From assembly GCF_029227915.1 (NCBI RefSeq), contig NC_079876.1:32717828-32781827 (forward strand): a stretch of DNA of 64,000 nucleotides, read 5' to 3'. Source of the DNA: Hydractinia symbiolongicarpus. Its lineage: Eukaryota; Cnidaria; Hydrozoa; Anthoathecata; Hydractiniidae. Below are positions 45,831 to 56,160 of the stretch, one piece after another (position 1 is the stretch's first letter; the number at the start of each line of letters is the position of its first letter). The notes beneath the pieces were generated by a model. It did no database searches. It had not been told where the DNA came from and saw only the letters and a program-made list of their open reading frames with translations. A program made the position numbers and the translations under genes.

Positions 45831-48800
45831 CTAAGGCACAACTCCTGCTTTTTCTTTCTTCGTTTCCTTCATGCTATTTTTTTGAAACATGAAGTCGTCG
45901 TAATAACGGATGTAAAGGGCACGATTCTTTAAATCTTTCATCACAACCCACTGCGTATAATCGTAATGACCTTCTTTCGGTCCCACTTCAACTTGTGCTA
46001 CACCTTTTAATAACAAAAAAGAAAACAACTTTAAGAAAGTCAAAAATCTTTTTCATTTTATTGCCTATCCGACTACAGATAGGCTACATGGATACAGAAT
46101 CATAATTCTATCTGGAAATAGAAAAAAAATTACTAAAGCGCTAAGGCTTTACTTAAATGAAATGTATATAACAAAGTCTCTTACCCTTTGGAATATCAAC
46201 AGTGTTCAACAAGTGATAAGTCAGCTTAAGCGCTTCATCTGTTGTGTTTGGTTGGTTTGAGAAATGCAAGAGAGAAGCCATGCGAATAAATCTTGAAGGA
46301 GGTGTAAAATCTCCTGGTACACCAAGTAATCCACTGCCAATACCCACTGGAGTAAAAACAACATCACCAAATGTTAGATCTTTTGAAGAGAACTTTGATA
46401 ACGTTACGTAGTTTTTAATGTTCATCATGTGAAAATCATACGGAGGTGAGTTGGTTGTAACGCCAATCGTATTATCATGAGCTTTTCTTCCATCTTTGGT
46501 GTATTCCAACACTAACGCATCTCCACTTGGATCTGTCACGGTGTAATGGAACTCAAAATTCTGACCAAAAACTGCCATGCCAAAGACTTTTGGAAAGTTG
46601 TTTCCGTTAACGGCATGGCGAAGTTGCGCTGTCGAATTATAATTTGCTGCAAAGTAAGCGATATAACTGATGCAGGCTTAAGGATTATCTTACAGAATGC
46701 ATAATTAATGTTTCGTGTTAATGTTTCTAAATTATTTACGGGTCCTAATGCCACAATTTTTTCCCTGTGTTTCAAAGCTTAACCCTGGTGAAGCCAGGGT
46801 ATAATAGGTTGTACAAGTTAATTATAATGCTGATGCATTATAATTAACTTGTCATAGCAAAAGCTGCTGCATTAGTGTAGAATTTATTGATCTTTCTTAC
46901 CCAGTATATAATTTAGTACTTGAAGATTTGACACCATGTTGGAACAATCTTGTTGAGTTGTGTTGTCATACACCGTGTACTGCGGCAAATACAAAGCACC
47001 AACTGATAGACCTAGTGAAGAAATCACATTCTATTTATACCCTTCTTTGATAACAGTTTTACTTGGACGATTTTTACGCAAATATAAAGGCTTTACATTT
47101 GCAACTACAATCGTGGACAAAATTAATGAAGCAGACCGTTTTTTCTTTCGTCATTTCTCAAACACGGACAAAAAGTTGAAACAGTTACTACCCTGAAGCC
47201 GATAAGCTGCAAAGGAGCTACTTTTTCACTCACCCAGGCCAGGTAGCAAAGTTTACTAGTGCAGTTATTTGGAGCACCCGCACAACGAAATAATCCACAT
47301 AAGGTCCGATGACAGTCGCAAAATTTAGAAAAAATTATTTGTGATTACGGCGGCAACAATTAACACGTTTCAAAAGTATGAGTTTGACGAAACAGTAAAG
47401 TAAACACTGACAAGTTCAAAATGCGCGACTGTAATATAGAAAAAAACAAATATAATCTTGGTTTGTACATGTTTATGGTTGTAGTTGCATTTTTTCGTCA
47501 GAGGGAAATAAAGTAATGCCAACCTTCACTATTAATACCATCCACACATATAGGCTTCCCGAAGGCATTTACACAAAGCACATCATATTTGTATATCCAT
47601 TCCAGGGGAGAAGATTCACGGCAAAAGGATGGCAAAATACTTTTCTCAGGAGATCCTCCTGCTTTCGATATGACTTTTGATTTCAAATCTTCCGCAAGTT
47701 CCATCGTACGTCCAACAACCACACTATCATCTTTTGCTTTCCGGAAAAATTCTGTACATGACTGTACTTCATTATGAAACAGCAAACAAGCCAAAACAAA
47801 ATTGATTAGAAGCTACGATTAGAAAACATACGTTAATTCCAATTGAGGTCTATGATGCATTGAGGGTTGAACCCCACTGTAACTGTTCACAAGAACTAGC
47901 GGAAGAGGAATTGGAAAAATTTGCTAAAAACAAAACACGAAACAAAACAGGAAGCATAAAAGAGTTAAATGCAAATTTACGAAAGTTTCTATCTTGTACA
48001 AACAAACGCACAAGAAATCTTTTCGCATCTAATGTTTTGTTATCGTGTGGCTTTTAGTTAGTCGCAATCGACATTTCAATACGCTCAGGAGGCTAAGCAT
48101 TCCCAAAGCAAAATGTAAGGTCCTTATACAACATAAAATTAGCAACGCAACCGATATTACAACACCTTGTCAGTTTGAATAAATTGTAGAACCACAAAAG
48201 CAGAATAATTTTCTACCGTAATTAACCTAGGGGATCCTGTTTGGGGAGATGTTCGTGGTTCCACCAAATCTCTAACGCGTATGACGATATGTCAAAGCAC
48301 CTAAATGATTAATGAAATAATGTCCTTGTGGTGACAAATATGATAAAATGCACACAATGAACTGTAAAACAAGAGGGTACCTCACAAGTACACAGGTAAT
48401 CAACTGCTCATAAACATGTTCATCCTGAGCCACATTTGATTCGAGTTACAGCAGAGAAATTCCATTTTATTTAGCACGAAAGGAAAAAAAACTGAGTGCT
48501 CTAACATCGTCAAAACTTTAAAAAAGACTAAAAAGTCCGCAAATATTTAGAACGTGTACTATTAGTCAAAAAGAACTTTCACGCCTCTTGTGTTTTAAAT
48601 GGCATGAAGACATAATAGAGGTATGTAGAACATTTCTTTCATATTAACGGTATAAAATATTTGAGAAAATGTCATAACGTGCAAGAACACACTAAAGGCA
48701 AAGCAAAATGTTTCGCTGTAAAGTCTTGAGTCTGTTCTATTTTTTATATTTGGGCTTTTTCTTCCAGAAATAGCTTACTGGCTCACTTTATCGTCGAGTT

Positions 48801-49241
48801 TACTCTACTCTAGCAGCCCAGAGTATGTTTTGAAGCAATATAACCCAATTTGGAACAAACCCCTGTGACGAACACTGGTCTTAAACTAACTCTTTTTTGA
48901 AGGGTACTGTACCGTTAGACGATCTACGTTACAAGTATACAACGGCAGAATTGAACAATCCGAAGTATGCAAAGAAAACAGTTAAAAGAGAATGACCTTT
49001 ATGTTATTTCGGCTTTATTTTTTTTCATTTGATTTCCCCTTAAATGTAAATTTTTGTTGATAGCACAAACATAAACCATAAATCGTACCTCGGAAATAAA
49101 AGAGAGATTATTTTGCAAATATTGTGCTACTTGTCACAAAATCAAATATTCACTTAAATGCTCTCAACAAGGGCCACTGTTGTAATTTCCTAATTTAAAC
49201 ACTCTTTTTAATAAATGTTTATAACGTACCTTGTGTTTCAT
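45831..49241 (-). CDS. Choloylglycine hydrolase/penicillin V acylase-like Ntn-hydrolase, copy B
   Basis: Five minus-strand exons join in frame to 348 aa: 49230-49241, 47524-47812, 46901-47011, 46185-46646 and 45831-46003. Exon 1 is only 12 nt (MKHK) with a GTACGT donor. The leader MKHKLLINFVLACLLFHNEV is a clear signal peptide ending just before Cys23, the expected N-terminal nucleophile once cleaved. Family active-site positions are present: Arg39 and Glu42 (VGRTMEL, the +16/+19 spacing of Arg and Asp in characterised members), Asn98 (DGINSEG), Asn203 (TTNSPPYD) and Arg256 (TPPSRF). The family hydrolyses amides such as conjugated bile acids, penicillin V or N-acyl homoserine lactones; the substrate here cannot be read from sequence. 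The C-terminus is short and charged (KETKKEKAGVVP), so the product should be secreted or lumenal. The exon 2 donor (GTTGGC) is weak but sits at the position used in copy A. Confidence 0.88.
46813..46852. repeat. Perfect 18-bp hairpin in intron 3 of copy B
   Basis: ACAAGTTAATTATAATGC and its exact complement flank a 4-nt loop (TGAT). It lies in the 254-base intron between exons 3 and 4. Copy A has no similar hairpin in its corresponding intron. It could be a foldback remnant or a structured intronic RNA. Confidence 0.75.
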
Positions 49242-49976
49242 CTTTAAAAATTGAAACTAAAATAAACTGTGCGCATAGCGACGATTAAAACACTTTTATA
49301 TCAACGTGAAAGACGAGAACATGTTTGGTAAGAATTTTTCTTAAATCAATATTAGTTTATAAAAACTTCAGAAAGTTATAACTGCTGAATCAGGTTACAT
49401 TTGATTAGCATTTGTTGGTAGTACGATGTATATACTGTTCACAATAAAGAGATGTATTAGTTAAGTATTCTTCTAATAATATGTAACTAAAAGACCTAGA
49501 AGTTTTAGATATCTACATTTGGTGGGAAAAAAGATGACGCAAATTGTAAGTCTCGTTGTCACAAGTTGTAATTTCTGCTATTTCTGTATTAGATTTACAC
49601 AATTTGAAATTGTTGTTTCTTTTTAGCGGACTAGTTTATTTGGTTAATGAATAATTAGATTTTAAGATTTTAGCTTGTTTCAAAGTTTCTTGTAACTGTA
49701 ATGGTGAGTTAAAATAAACAGTATGGGCGGAGGGAGCATTTTAAGCCCTCGGTACGTTGTATTGTGTGCAAGTTGAAAGAAATAATGTATAAGCATCATA
49801 CAGTGGTAAAATAACCAGAATTGTTTTAATTATAATCAAGAGAAAGAAGATTTTAGCGTAATGGCGTAATTGACCACGTGCTGGAGGTTATTTTTTCTTT
49901 ATTTTTTCTTCATTAGTCAACATCATATAGATTAACACTCTAAATTTTGAGAGACAATCAGATGTTGCAGACGGAA

Positions 49977-50020
49977 GCCCTAGGGTAGGGCAGGACAGGG
50001 TAGGGTGGGTTAGGGTAGGA
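49977..50020 (+). other. G-rich tract with G-quadruplex potential
   Basis: Contains at least five GGG runs with short spacers (GGGTAGGG, GGGTAGGGTGGG, GGGTAGG) in otherwise AT-rich DNA. The spacing meets the usual pattern for an intramolecular quadruplex. It has TTAGGG-like words but is not a regular telomeric array. Confidence 0.6.
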
Positions 50021-50635
50021 CACACCCTTCCCCCAACCTGAATACGTAATAACCATCACAAACTTTTAGCTGTGGCTCAACTTTTGCTCATTGAATATTT
50101 GTTTGGAAATCTTAAATTTATGCGTTTGTTTATTTAGTTATGTTAGTGCACCAATCAAAATCAAACTTTTGTTTCCATCATGTTTCTCGTCAAATGAGAC
50201 GTCGTATGACTGTTGGAAGAAGAAAGTCTCGGAAATCTTCATTTTTAAAATAGATTTTTCAAAAGTTAGCATTTAGATGATACGCGTGATAATTGTATAC
50301 TTTCACGTGTCTATAGATAGTCTGTATATTAATTGCTCCATTTGAGAATGTAATATCGAAGTTCGAGTCATCGTTAATCGGAACAGAGTTAAACGTAGCA
50401 GAATGGGTTCATATATTCTTATGAAATAATAATAATAAAAAAAGAACTAACGAGTATTTATATTTGCCTATTTATAAATAATCCAACAGATGGGCAAAGC
50501 ACCTGCGTACGCTGACGTAGCAAATTTACAATAATTTATTTACGCTAACAAATACAAAATTTTCTAACGCTTTATAAAATTTTTAACAATGACGAAAAGT
50601 CGCAAGTTTCATCTACGTAATCTACATTGTATTAC

Positions 50636-50762
50636 CTGTCCGTCCGTCCGTCTGTCTGTCACGCAAAATGGTAGCTTAGCTGTGCAGGTAGCGAGATGCA
50701 CGCAATGCGGTATAAAAGGGACGGGCAAACCCGTGGATTTTTCCACGGGCTAACGAGTAGTT
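50636..50762 (+). repeat. CCCGTGGA-hairpin repeat, well preserved copy
   Basis: Starts with CCGTCCGTCCGTCTGTCTGT, continues with a GCGGTATAAAAGGGACGGGC block, and ends with the 8-bp hairpin CCCGTGGA-TTTT-TCCACGGG (50730-50749) and CTAACGAGTAG. A complement-orientation copy lies at 56030-56160. It is probably a non-autonomous transposable element end. Confidence 0.65.
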
Positions 50763-51009
50763 GGATTCTAATATTCGTGTTTCTACATATACTGACATTA
50801 ACCATACGGCCAATGTCAATATAGCTGCGTGTAAAAGCGTAGTAAGACCTCTAATATAAAGACATGTGAAGTTGAAAACGTAACTTTGAAATCAACACGG
50901 ATAAAGTGCAAGAGAAACTACTTTCACGAGAAACGACTTTCTTGACATCAACATGGTCTAATTATTTTCGATATTTATCCGGTGGCCGACACCCTGCTTG
51001 TAAATCGAC

Positions 51010-51089
51010 TTGCGGAGTACGTGGTGGAAAGCCTGCTAACGATTCAATATGCGGAGTACGGTGGTGGAGAGCCTGCTAGTAAATCAATT
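51010..51089. repeat. 39-bp tandem duplication spanning the MS4A-like stop codon
   Basis: Unit 51011-51049 and unit 51050-51088 share TGCGGAGTAC, GTGGTGGA and GCCTGCTA at the same offsets. A partial third unit lies to the left (TTGTAAATCGACT against TAGTAAATCAATT). One unit encodes the C-terminal LLAGSPPPYSAY on the minus strand. The other lies just past the stop and has lost one base in the proline run. Confidence 0.8.
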
Positions 51090-52776
51090 GGCAGATGTAT
51101 TGGCAACTGCTGAGAAGTTGATGTCACAGGTATCAGTATAAATGGCTGACCAGTGTTTGCCGTAACAAGAATTTCATTTTGTTGCAATTTTGGTATTTGG
51201 AATTGGTCTTGCGACGCGTAGGTTTGTAGTAATGTTGGATGAGGTTCAGCTTGAATAATCTCGCCATTCCTTTGTTGACCTGAATTAAGAAATGAGTATT
51301 ATATTTTAACTCTGCTAGTCGTTGTTATCCTGTGAAAAAATTCACGAGAAATCTCCTGTCATATATGTTCCGGTCCTCAGATTTCCGCCCGTTGTATAAA
51401 ATCTGGCCATCGTTTTTTATGCTGCCTTACACGCCTGTTTAAAAGTAAATAAATTAGTTTTTAGAGTTCGATATGAAAAGAAACAACCGGTATTATTGAT
51501 ACGGAGATTCGGGTTAGTGCCTGGTATAAGCTATCAGCCAAAATTCCTTATTTTGATTTATCAAATTTCATTTACTTTGTACATAAAGACGTTCAAAAGC
51601 TCCCGTTACGTCCTCACATATTCATATGGGGCGCCAAAACTAACACACTTTTACGAATACTTAATGCACGCAAAAACCTAAAATGTGCACTTTAAAGAAG
51701 ACAGGAAAGAGTATGAAAAATATCTGTACGCGTAGCTTATGTTGTTGTATACTAAGGCGTAATTACAAGGGCGCAAATCACAGAAATATTATTTGGCGGT
51801 AATACAACCTGTATCTTATAGCAACAAAACATTTCTTTCTTTTCACCAACCTATATTTTCAATTCTGGAAATTTTGAATCCGTATACTGTGGTTGCCATT
51901 GAGATTATACACTGCAAGAAGTGGAGCAGGAAAAGCATAGCATACACAGCCACCCCATAATCTCGACTTTTTGTACAAAAATTTGCAGACCACAACGTGT
52001 AGGTGTAATGATTATCAGGACTAAAACGTCTAGTTACACGTCTACAATCGAGGTACATTCTAAAGATCAAGCAAACTGAATTAATAATTCTATTTTTGTA
52101 GATCTTGGCTAGAATTTGGTTCACTTACATGAATCCAGCTATTGATGCTACAACACCCACAAAAGCAAGGATGTCAGCTGCCATTGCAGAAGCGTTAAAA
52201 TGTCGAATCAATGGTCGGTTACTTGACGTACCAGAAAAAACATGTATACCCAAACTAGCTGTAAATATCATCCATAAGGAAATGAATATTGATGCGCCTG
52301 GTATGTAGAATGGAAATCTTGATGTGCGTAGTGTGAGATAAACACTGATACCAAAACATAATGTTAGGATACCAGTGATAATGAAAACAATACCTTGTGG
52401 TTAAAAAGTGGAACAGTGATAATTTCAAAACAGGAGTACAGGAATATCATAATTTTTTTAGTAATAACCACGATGATGTACTTTTATTTGCAACAATAAA
52501 ATTTAGTTCACACCCGCCAGTTCGAATGAAAAAGTGTTCAAAAAATCGTTATTTCAAATACTTCTTTCCTTTCTTGATAAAACTCTTTGTTTACTGCTGC
52601 ATTTTTGAATATTTGTTTATTAAACATATTTTCAAATTAGCGGATAGGTACGTTAGCACAATGTCTTGATAATCTAGAACTTTCCTATTTCACGAATGAT
52701 ACTTACAAAGTCTAGAGGCGAATCGTGCAAATTTCTTTGCAACAGGCGAGTTAACTGTGGGTTGTTGATCTATCAT
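51044..52776 (-). CDS. CD20/MS4A-like four-transmembrane protein
   Basis: Four minus-strand exons join exactly in frame to 259 aa: 52707-52776, 52129-52393, 51851-52059 and 51044-51279, all with GT...AG introns. The start is the ATG in AGGATGATAG, giving MIDQQPTVNSPVAKKFARFA. Four hydrophobic segments follow: about 25-45 (VFIITGILTLCFGISVYL), 52-74 (PFYIPGASIFISLWMIFTAS), 90-115 (AAMAADIL-like, AFVGVVASIAGFIM) and 155-180 (AVYAMLFLLHFLQCIISM). Short N-terminus, closely spaced helices 1-2, a loop before helix 4 and cytoplasmic ends fit the CD20/MS4A family of tetraspan membrane proteins, some of which act in receptor complexes or chemosensing. The C-tail is Gln/Pro-rich and ends SPPPYSAY, a PPxY motif of the kind bound by WW domains, such as those of NEDD4-family ubiquitin ligases. 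A different tetraspan family such as TMEM176-like is possible. The splice model is firm, the family assignment moderate. Confidence 0.85.
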
Positions 52777-54489
52777 CCTATTTTACTAAATAAAAAAAGA
52801 AAAGAGTGAAATAAAATCAATTCTTACACGTGCTTAGATATTCTTCATTATAATTTTTTTCCGTGAGATAAACTTTTAGGAACTGATAATCAACCTTATT
52901 TATTTTACAATTCGTTTTCATTTCAAATAAAAAGCCGCCCGGATCAGTGCGGTATGGTTTTACAAAAAGTGCAATGGTTAGGTAGATATATTACAAACCT
53001 GTTTTAAGAAACTGACTTCACTTTTTTAATTCTTCTTCAACGTGTGACAACATCGACTATTGATTTGTTTTTACGTTTTAACTATTTTTTATTGGAGTAT
53101 TTCATGATATTTATATTACAAAAATGATGACGTTATCAAAAGTTTAAATAAAGCTATATTCACCATGTGTGTACTTTCATTGAGAAGGGAATGCTTAGTC
53201 GCATGTAAAAGAATGAAATCATGTCAACACGGTGGCTCACTTTCAAAGGTACGTTCAAGCTATCACGAAATATCTGTTCCTGTCTTACTGCAGCTATATG
53301 CATTTTTGAATGAAATTAGTACAGTTTCATCGGCAGTGACAGTAGCTTTATTCCAAAAATGAAACGTGCCACTGATGCTGTTGTTACGTTCGCAACACAC
53401 AGGACATATTGTTTCAGTTAGGTTGTTAGGATAATTATCAGTCTTTTGAAAGTGGAAAACAAATTTGGTATCAGGGGTTTGCTGCTCATGTATAGAATAT
53501 ATAACCTATAATCCAGCTAAAATTCATCCACCTCAGACGGGCAATAAATCTACCGCGCACACGCTTAGTTAGGTTTGTCGATTCACTGATTGTTTTGGAA
53601 GTAATTAATTCCATTGAACAGAAAATCTCGGCATACAACCAATCACTTTCGGCTTTAGACTGAATTAGCTAGGAATATAGTATACTTCCGTTTGGATGCC
53701 TATTCTTTGCTAGATTTTATAACTTAACTTGTAAACTTATAAAGGCAAGATTATCCCAAGCTATGGCGTTTCTCTACATGCAGAGAGTGACGAAACAAAC
53801 CGTTAGAAACCGTTCTTTTCTCGATATTGTCTCGTTACTCATAACATAAATTAGGTATTGAATCACTATCAAACATGTTTAATGAAGTAATAGGAAAGTG
53901 TACGAATTTATTCGGACATCTAGACAAGCATTAATAAGTGTATTGTAATTATAGGTTTAATTATAAGCCTACGTAAAAGTGATTAATATATAAATTAAAT
54001 TAGTTGAGATTATAATCATATTTAACGTGCTGTGTAAAAGACTGTTTCCTAATTAAAAAACTTTGCTCGAAAAAAACTTTCCGTGTAAAAGGAATGGGCA
54101 ATACATAGGATCAGATTATAGTGGTAAAGATTTTTATAGGATTTTCGTTTTATGTTATTGTAGAACGAAAATTAGAAAATAAAAAAGGTGTACGATGTAT
54201 TCTCTTAAGTTGCATGCGAAATTTATCAATTAAATATAAAACACCAGATAAATACTTTAAAGTGATGCTACTAACCTGTTAAGATGACGGCGGAAAGTTA
54301 GCTGGGACGGAAAGGAATGTAGAGATCGATCTTTAACTTTGTATCTAAACAGCATGCGATTCACTCGTTCACTGTGAAATAGTGTGCAGACTATCGTAAC
54401 AAAAATAATTACAGTTAAGAAAAAACACTAGCTAAGTATCACGGATTAATGGAGACTGTTCTTCTTTTAGACTTCTGCTAAATTTTTTT

Positions 54490-54600
54490 TATAGGTAAGT
54501 GTACATTGGCTACTTTCACGTTTAAACTAGAGGTAGGCAGATTTACAGCTTAGTAAGAATCACATTAGTGAAAATAAGACAGAAAAAATAACACAAAAAG
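54490..54600 (-). repeat. Fragment of the large dispersed repeat family (R2)
   Basis: GGCTACTTTCACGTTTAAAC, then TAGAGGTAGGCAGATTTACAG, resembles the block near 59620-59670 of copy R3 (GGTTACTTTTACATTTTAGC, then TAGAGGTAACTAACCCCAG). Same orientation as R3, truncated on both sides. Confidence 0.45.
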
Positions 54601-56029
54601 AATTAACGCTGGCTTAAAAAAAGCTCCCGTACCTAACTGAATAATTAGACTAGCTAGTCAGCTGGCTTTTAAGGACTCTTCCTCTAAATCGAAGTTTGTA
54701 GTTATAATACTAAATTTGGTGACCTTAAGACCTTAAGATGCGGCTGAATGATGTGACGATATGTTTGTTTAGCGGGGAATTTCCGATATAAAAATGGGCG
54801 CAACTTTTTTAAACATAGGATACGGCTATTATTGCAGCTATTATTAAAGAAACTAGACTTGATAAATGAGCGCAAGTAAATCGTTATACACAACCAGGTT
54901 GAGGATGCAGTACAGTTTTAAGATATTCGTCGTTGATTTATTACATGTAGCCGATCACAATAACTGCAGCTATACTCTTCATCACATGACCTACAATTTT
55001 TTATTTCCGGAATGAGGTTTCGTTTTTTATAATTAAATTAATAATTCCAAAATTAAACATAAGCTGTTTGTTTGTTTTCAAAGATCCAGTGGAGTGCATA
55101 TAATAATAATAATTTCAGGGGTAACATTCTTATTAAAAATTTCTCGAAACTTCAGTGTAAAAAAAACACATACAGAGACTTGTCTTGCTAAACCATAATC
55201 TCAACTTTCCAACGGCAATTTTGAATTTCATTTATGCCTCGCATAGAATATGTCCAACATTTTTATCGCTCCTCTACTTTTAGTTATTCAACATGTCACA
55301 TTTTAGAATACATGAGGCTCAAGTATTATTTTAATACCAGCGTTCCTTTTTTTGATGTTTCATTTTGATAGTATAATTATATATTAAATTTTTTGGATGA
55401 CACTTAACTATGGATCGCATTAGTCTACATTAAATTTAACACGGCCTTATAACAGATATGGAAACCTGACACCATCACTTGCGCTTTTTTGAACAAATGT
55501 AGATTTTTTGTTAAATCATTCGTATGGAGTGGTGTGATTTGTTGGTTTAACCTTTTGTCGCGGCGGCAACGGCGGTCTATCAGAAAGTTTTGCATGACTG
55601 GATTCGAGTCATTGTTATTCGTCGTTTTACTTGATTAAAAATTCTTTACTATTTTATCGCATAAACGGAAAGCTCGTATTGTTTTGCTTTTCTAATAAAA
55701 AGTTAATGAGGAAGACCTTTATTTTTATTTTATTCAAGCATATCTCAGACACCAACATGTGAAACAGAAGGAAAACAAATACTGCAAAATTCAAAAGGTT
55801 TCCTTTAGAAAACAAAAAAGTCAAACAGATACGGAAACCTGACACCATCACTTCCAAACTAGAATAGTCTCTGTTGTTTATCGGGTTCTGACGTGATTCC
55901 GAAATTATTCTGAAATTGGGCTGCATCGAACCGAAAAGTCCACAAAAATTGGGCCGTGCGATAATTTTTTTAAAAAAAGGCTGCGCGCAACCATGTTGAA
56001 GAAAATACCGCTATTACTAAAAAGAGACT

Positions 56030-56160
56030 AGCCGTTAACCCGTGGAAAAGTCCACGGGGTCGCCCGTCCTTTATATATCGCACTTCGTGTTTCTGTAACA
56101 GGACGTGGTTTTCGCGGACAGACAGACAAAATATGGCTATTATTAAAGAGAATACAAACA
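56030..56160 (-). repeat. CCCGTGGA-hairpin repeat, inverted copy
   Basis: In complement orientation this repeats the order seen at 50636-50762: a GTCTGTCTGTCC block, a GCGATATATAAAGGACGGGC block and the perfect hairpin CCCGTGGA-AAAG-TCCACGGG (56039-56058). The flanks differ, supporting independent insertion of a mobile repeat. Confidence 0.65.

Larger units (their letters stand above)
49242..51043. other. Intergenic region between hydrolase copy B and the MS4A-like gene
   Basis: No supportable gene. It contains the likely promoter side of copy B, a G-rich tract (49977-50020) and a CCCGTGGA-family repeat (50636-50762). The 3' UTR of the MS4A-like gene should occupy the right end; a minus-strand AATAAA at 50535-50540 is a possible signal. 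Confidence 0.55.

Noticed and set aside
49977-50020. Interstitial telomeric repeat
   Set aside because: TTAGGG-like words occur but spacing is irregular and no pure repeat run exists.
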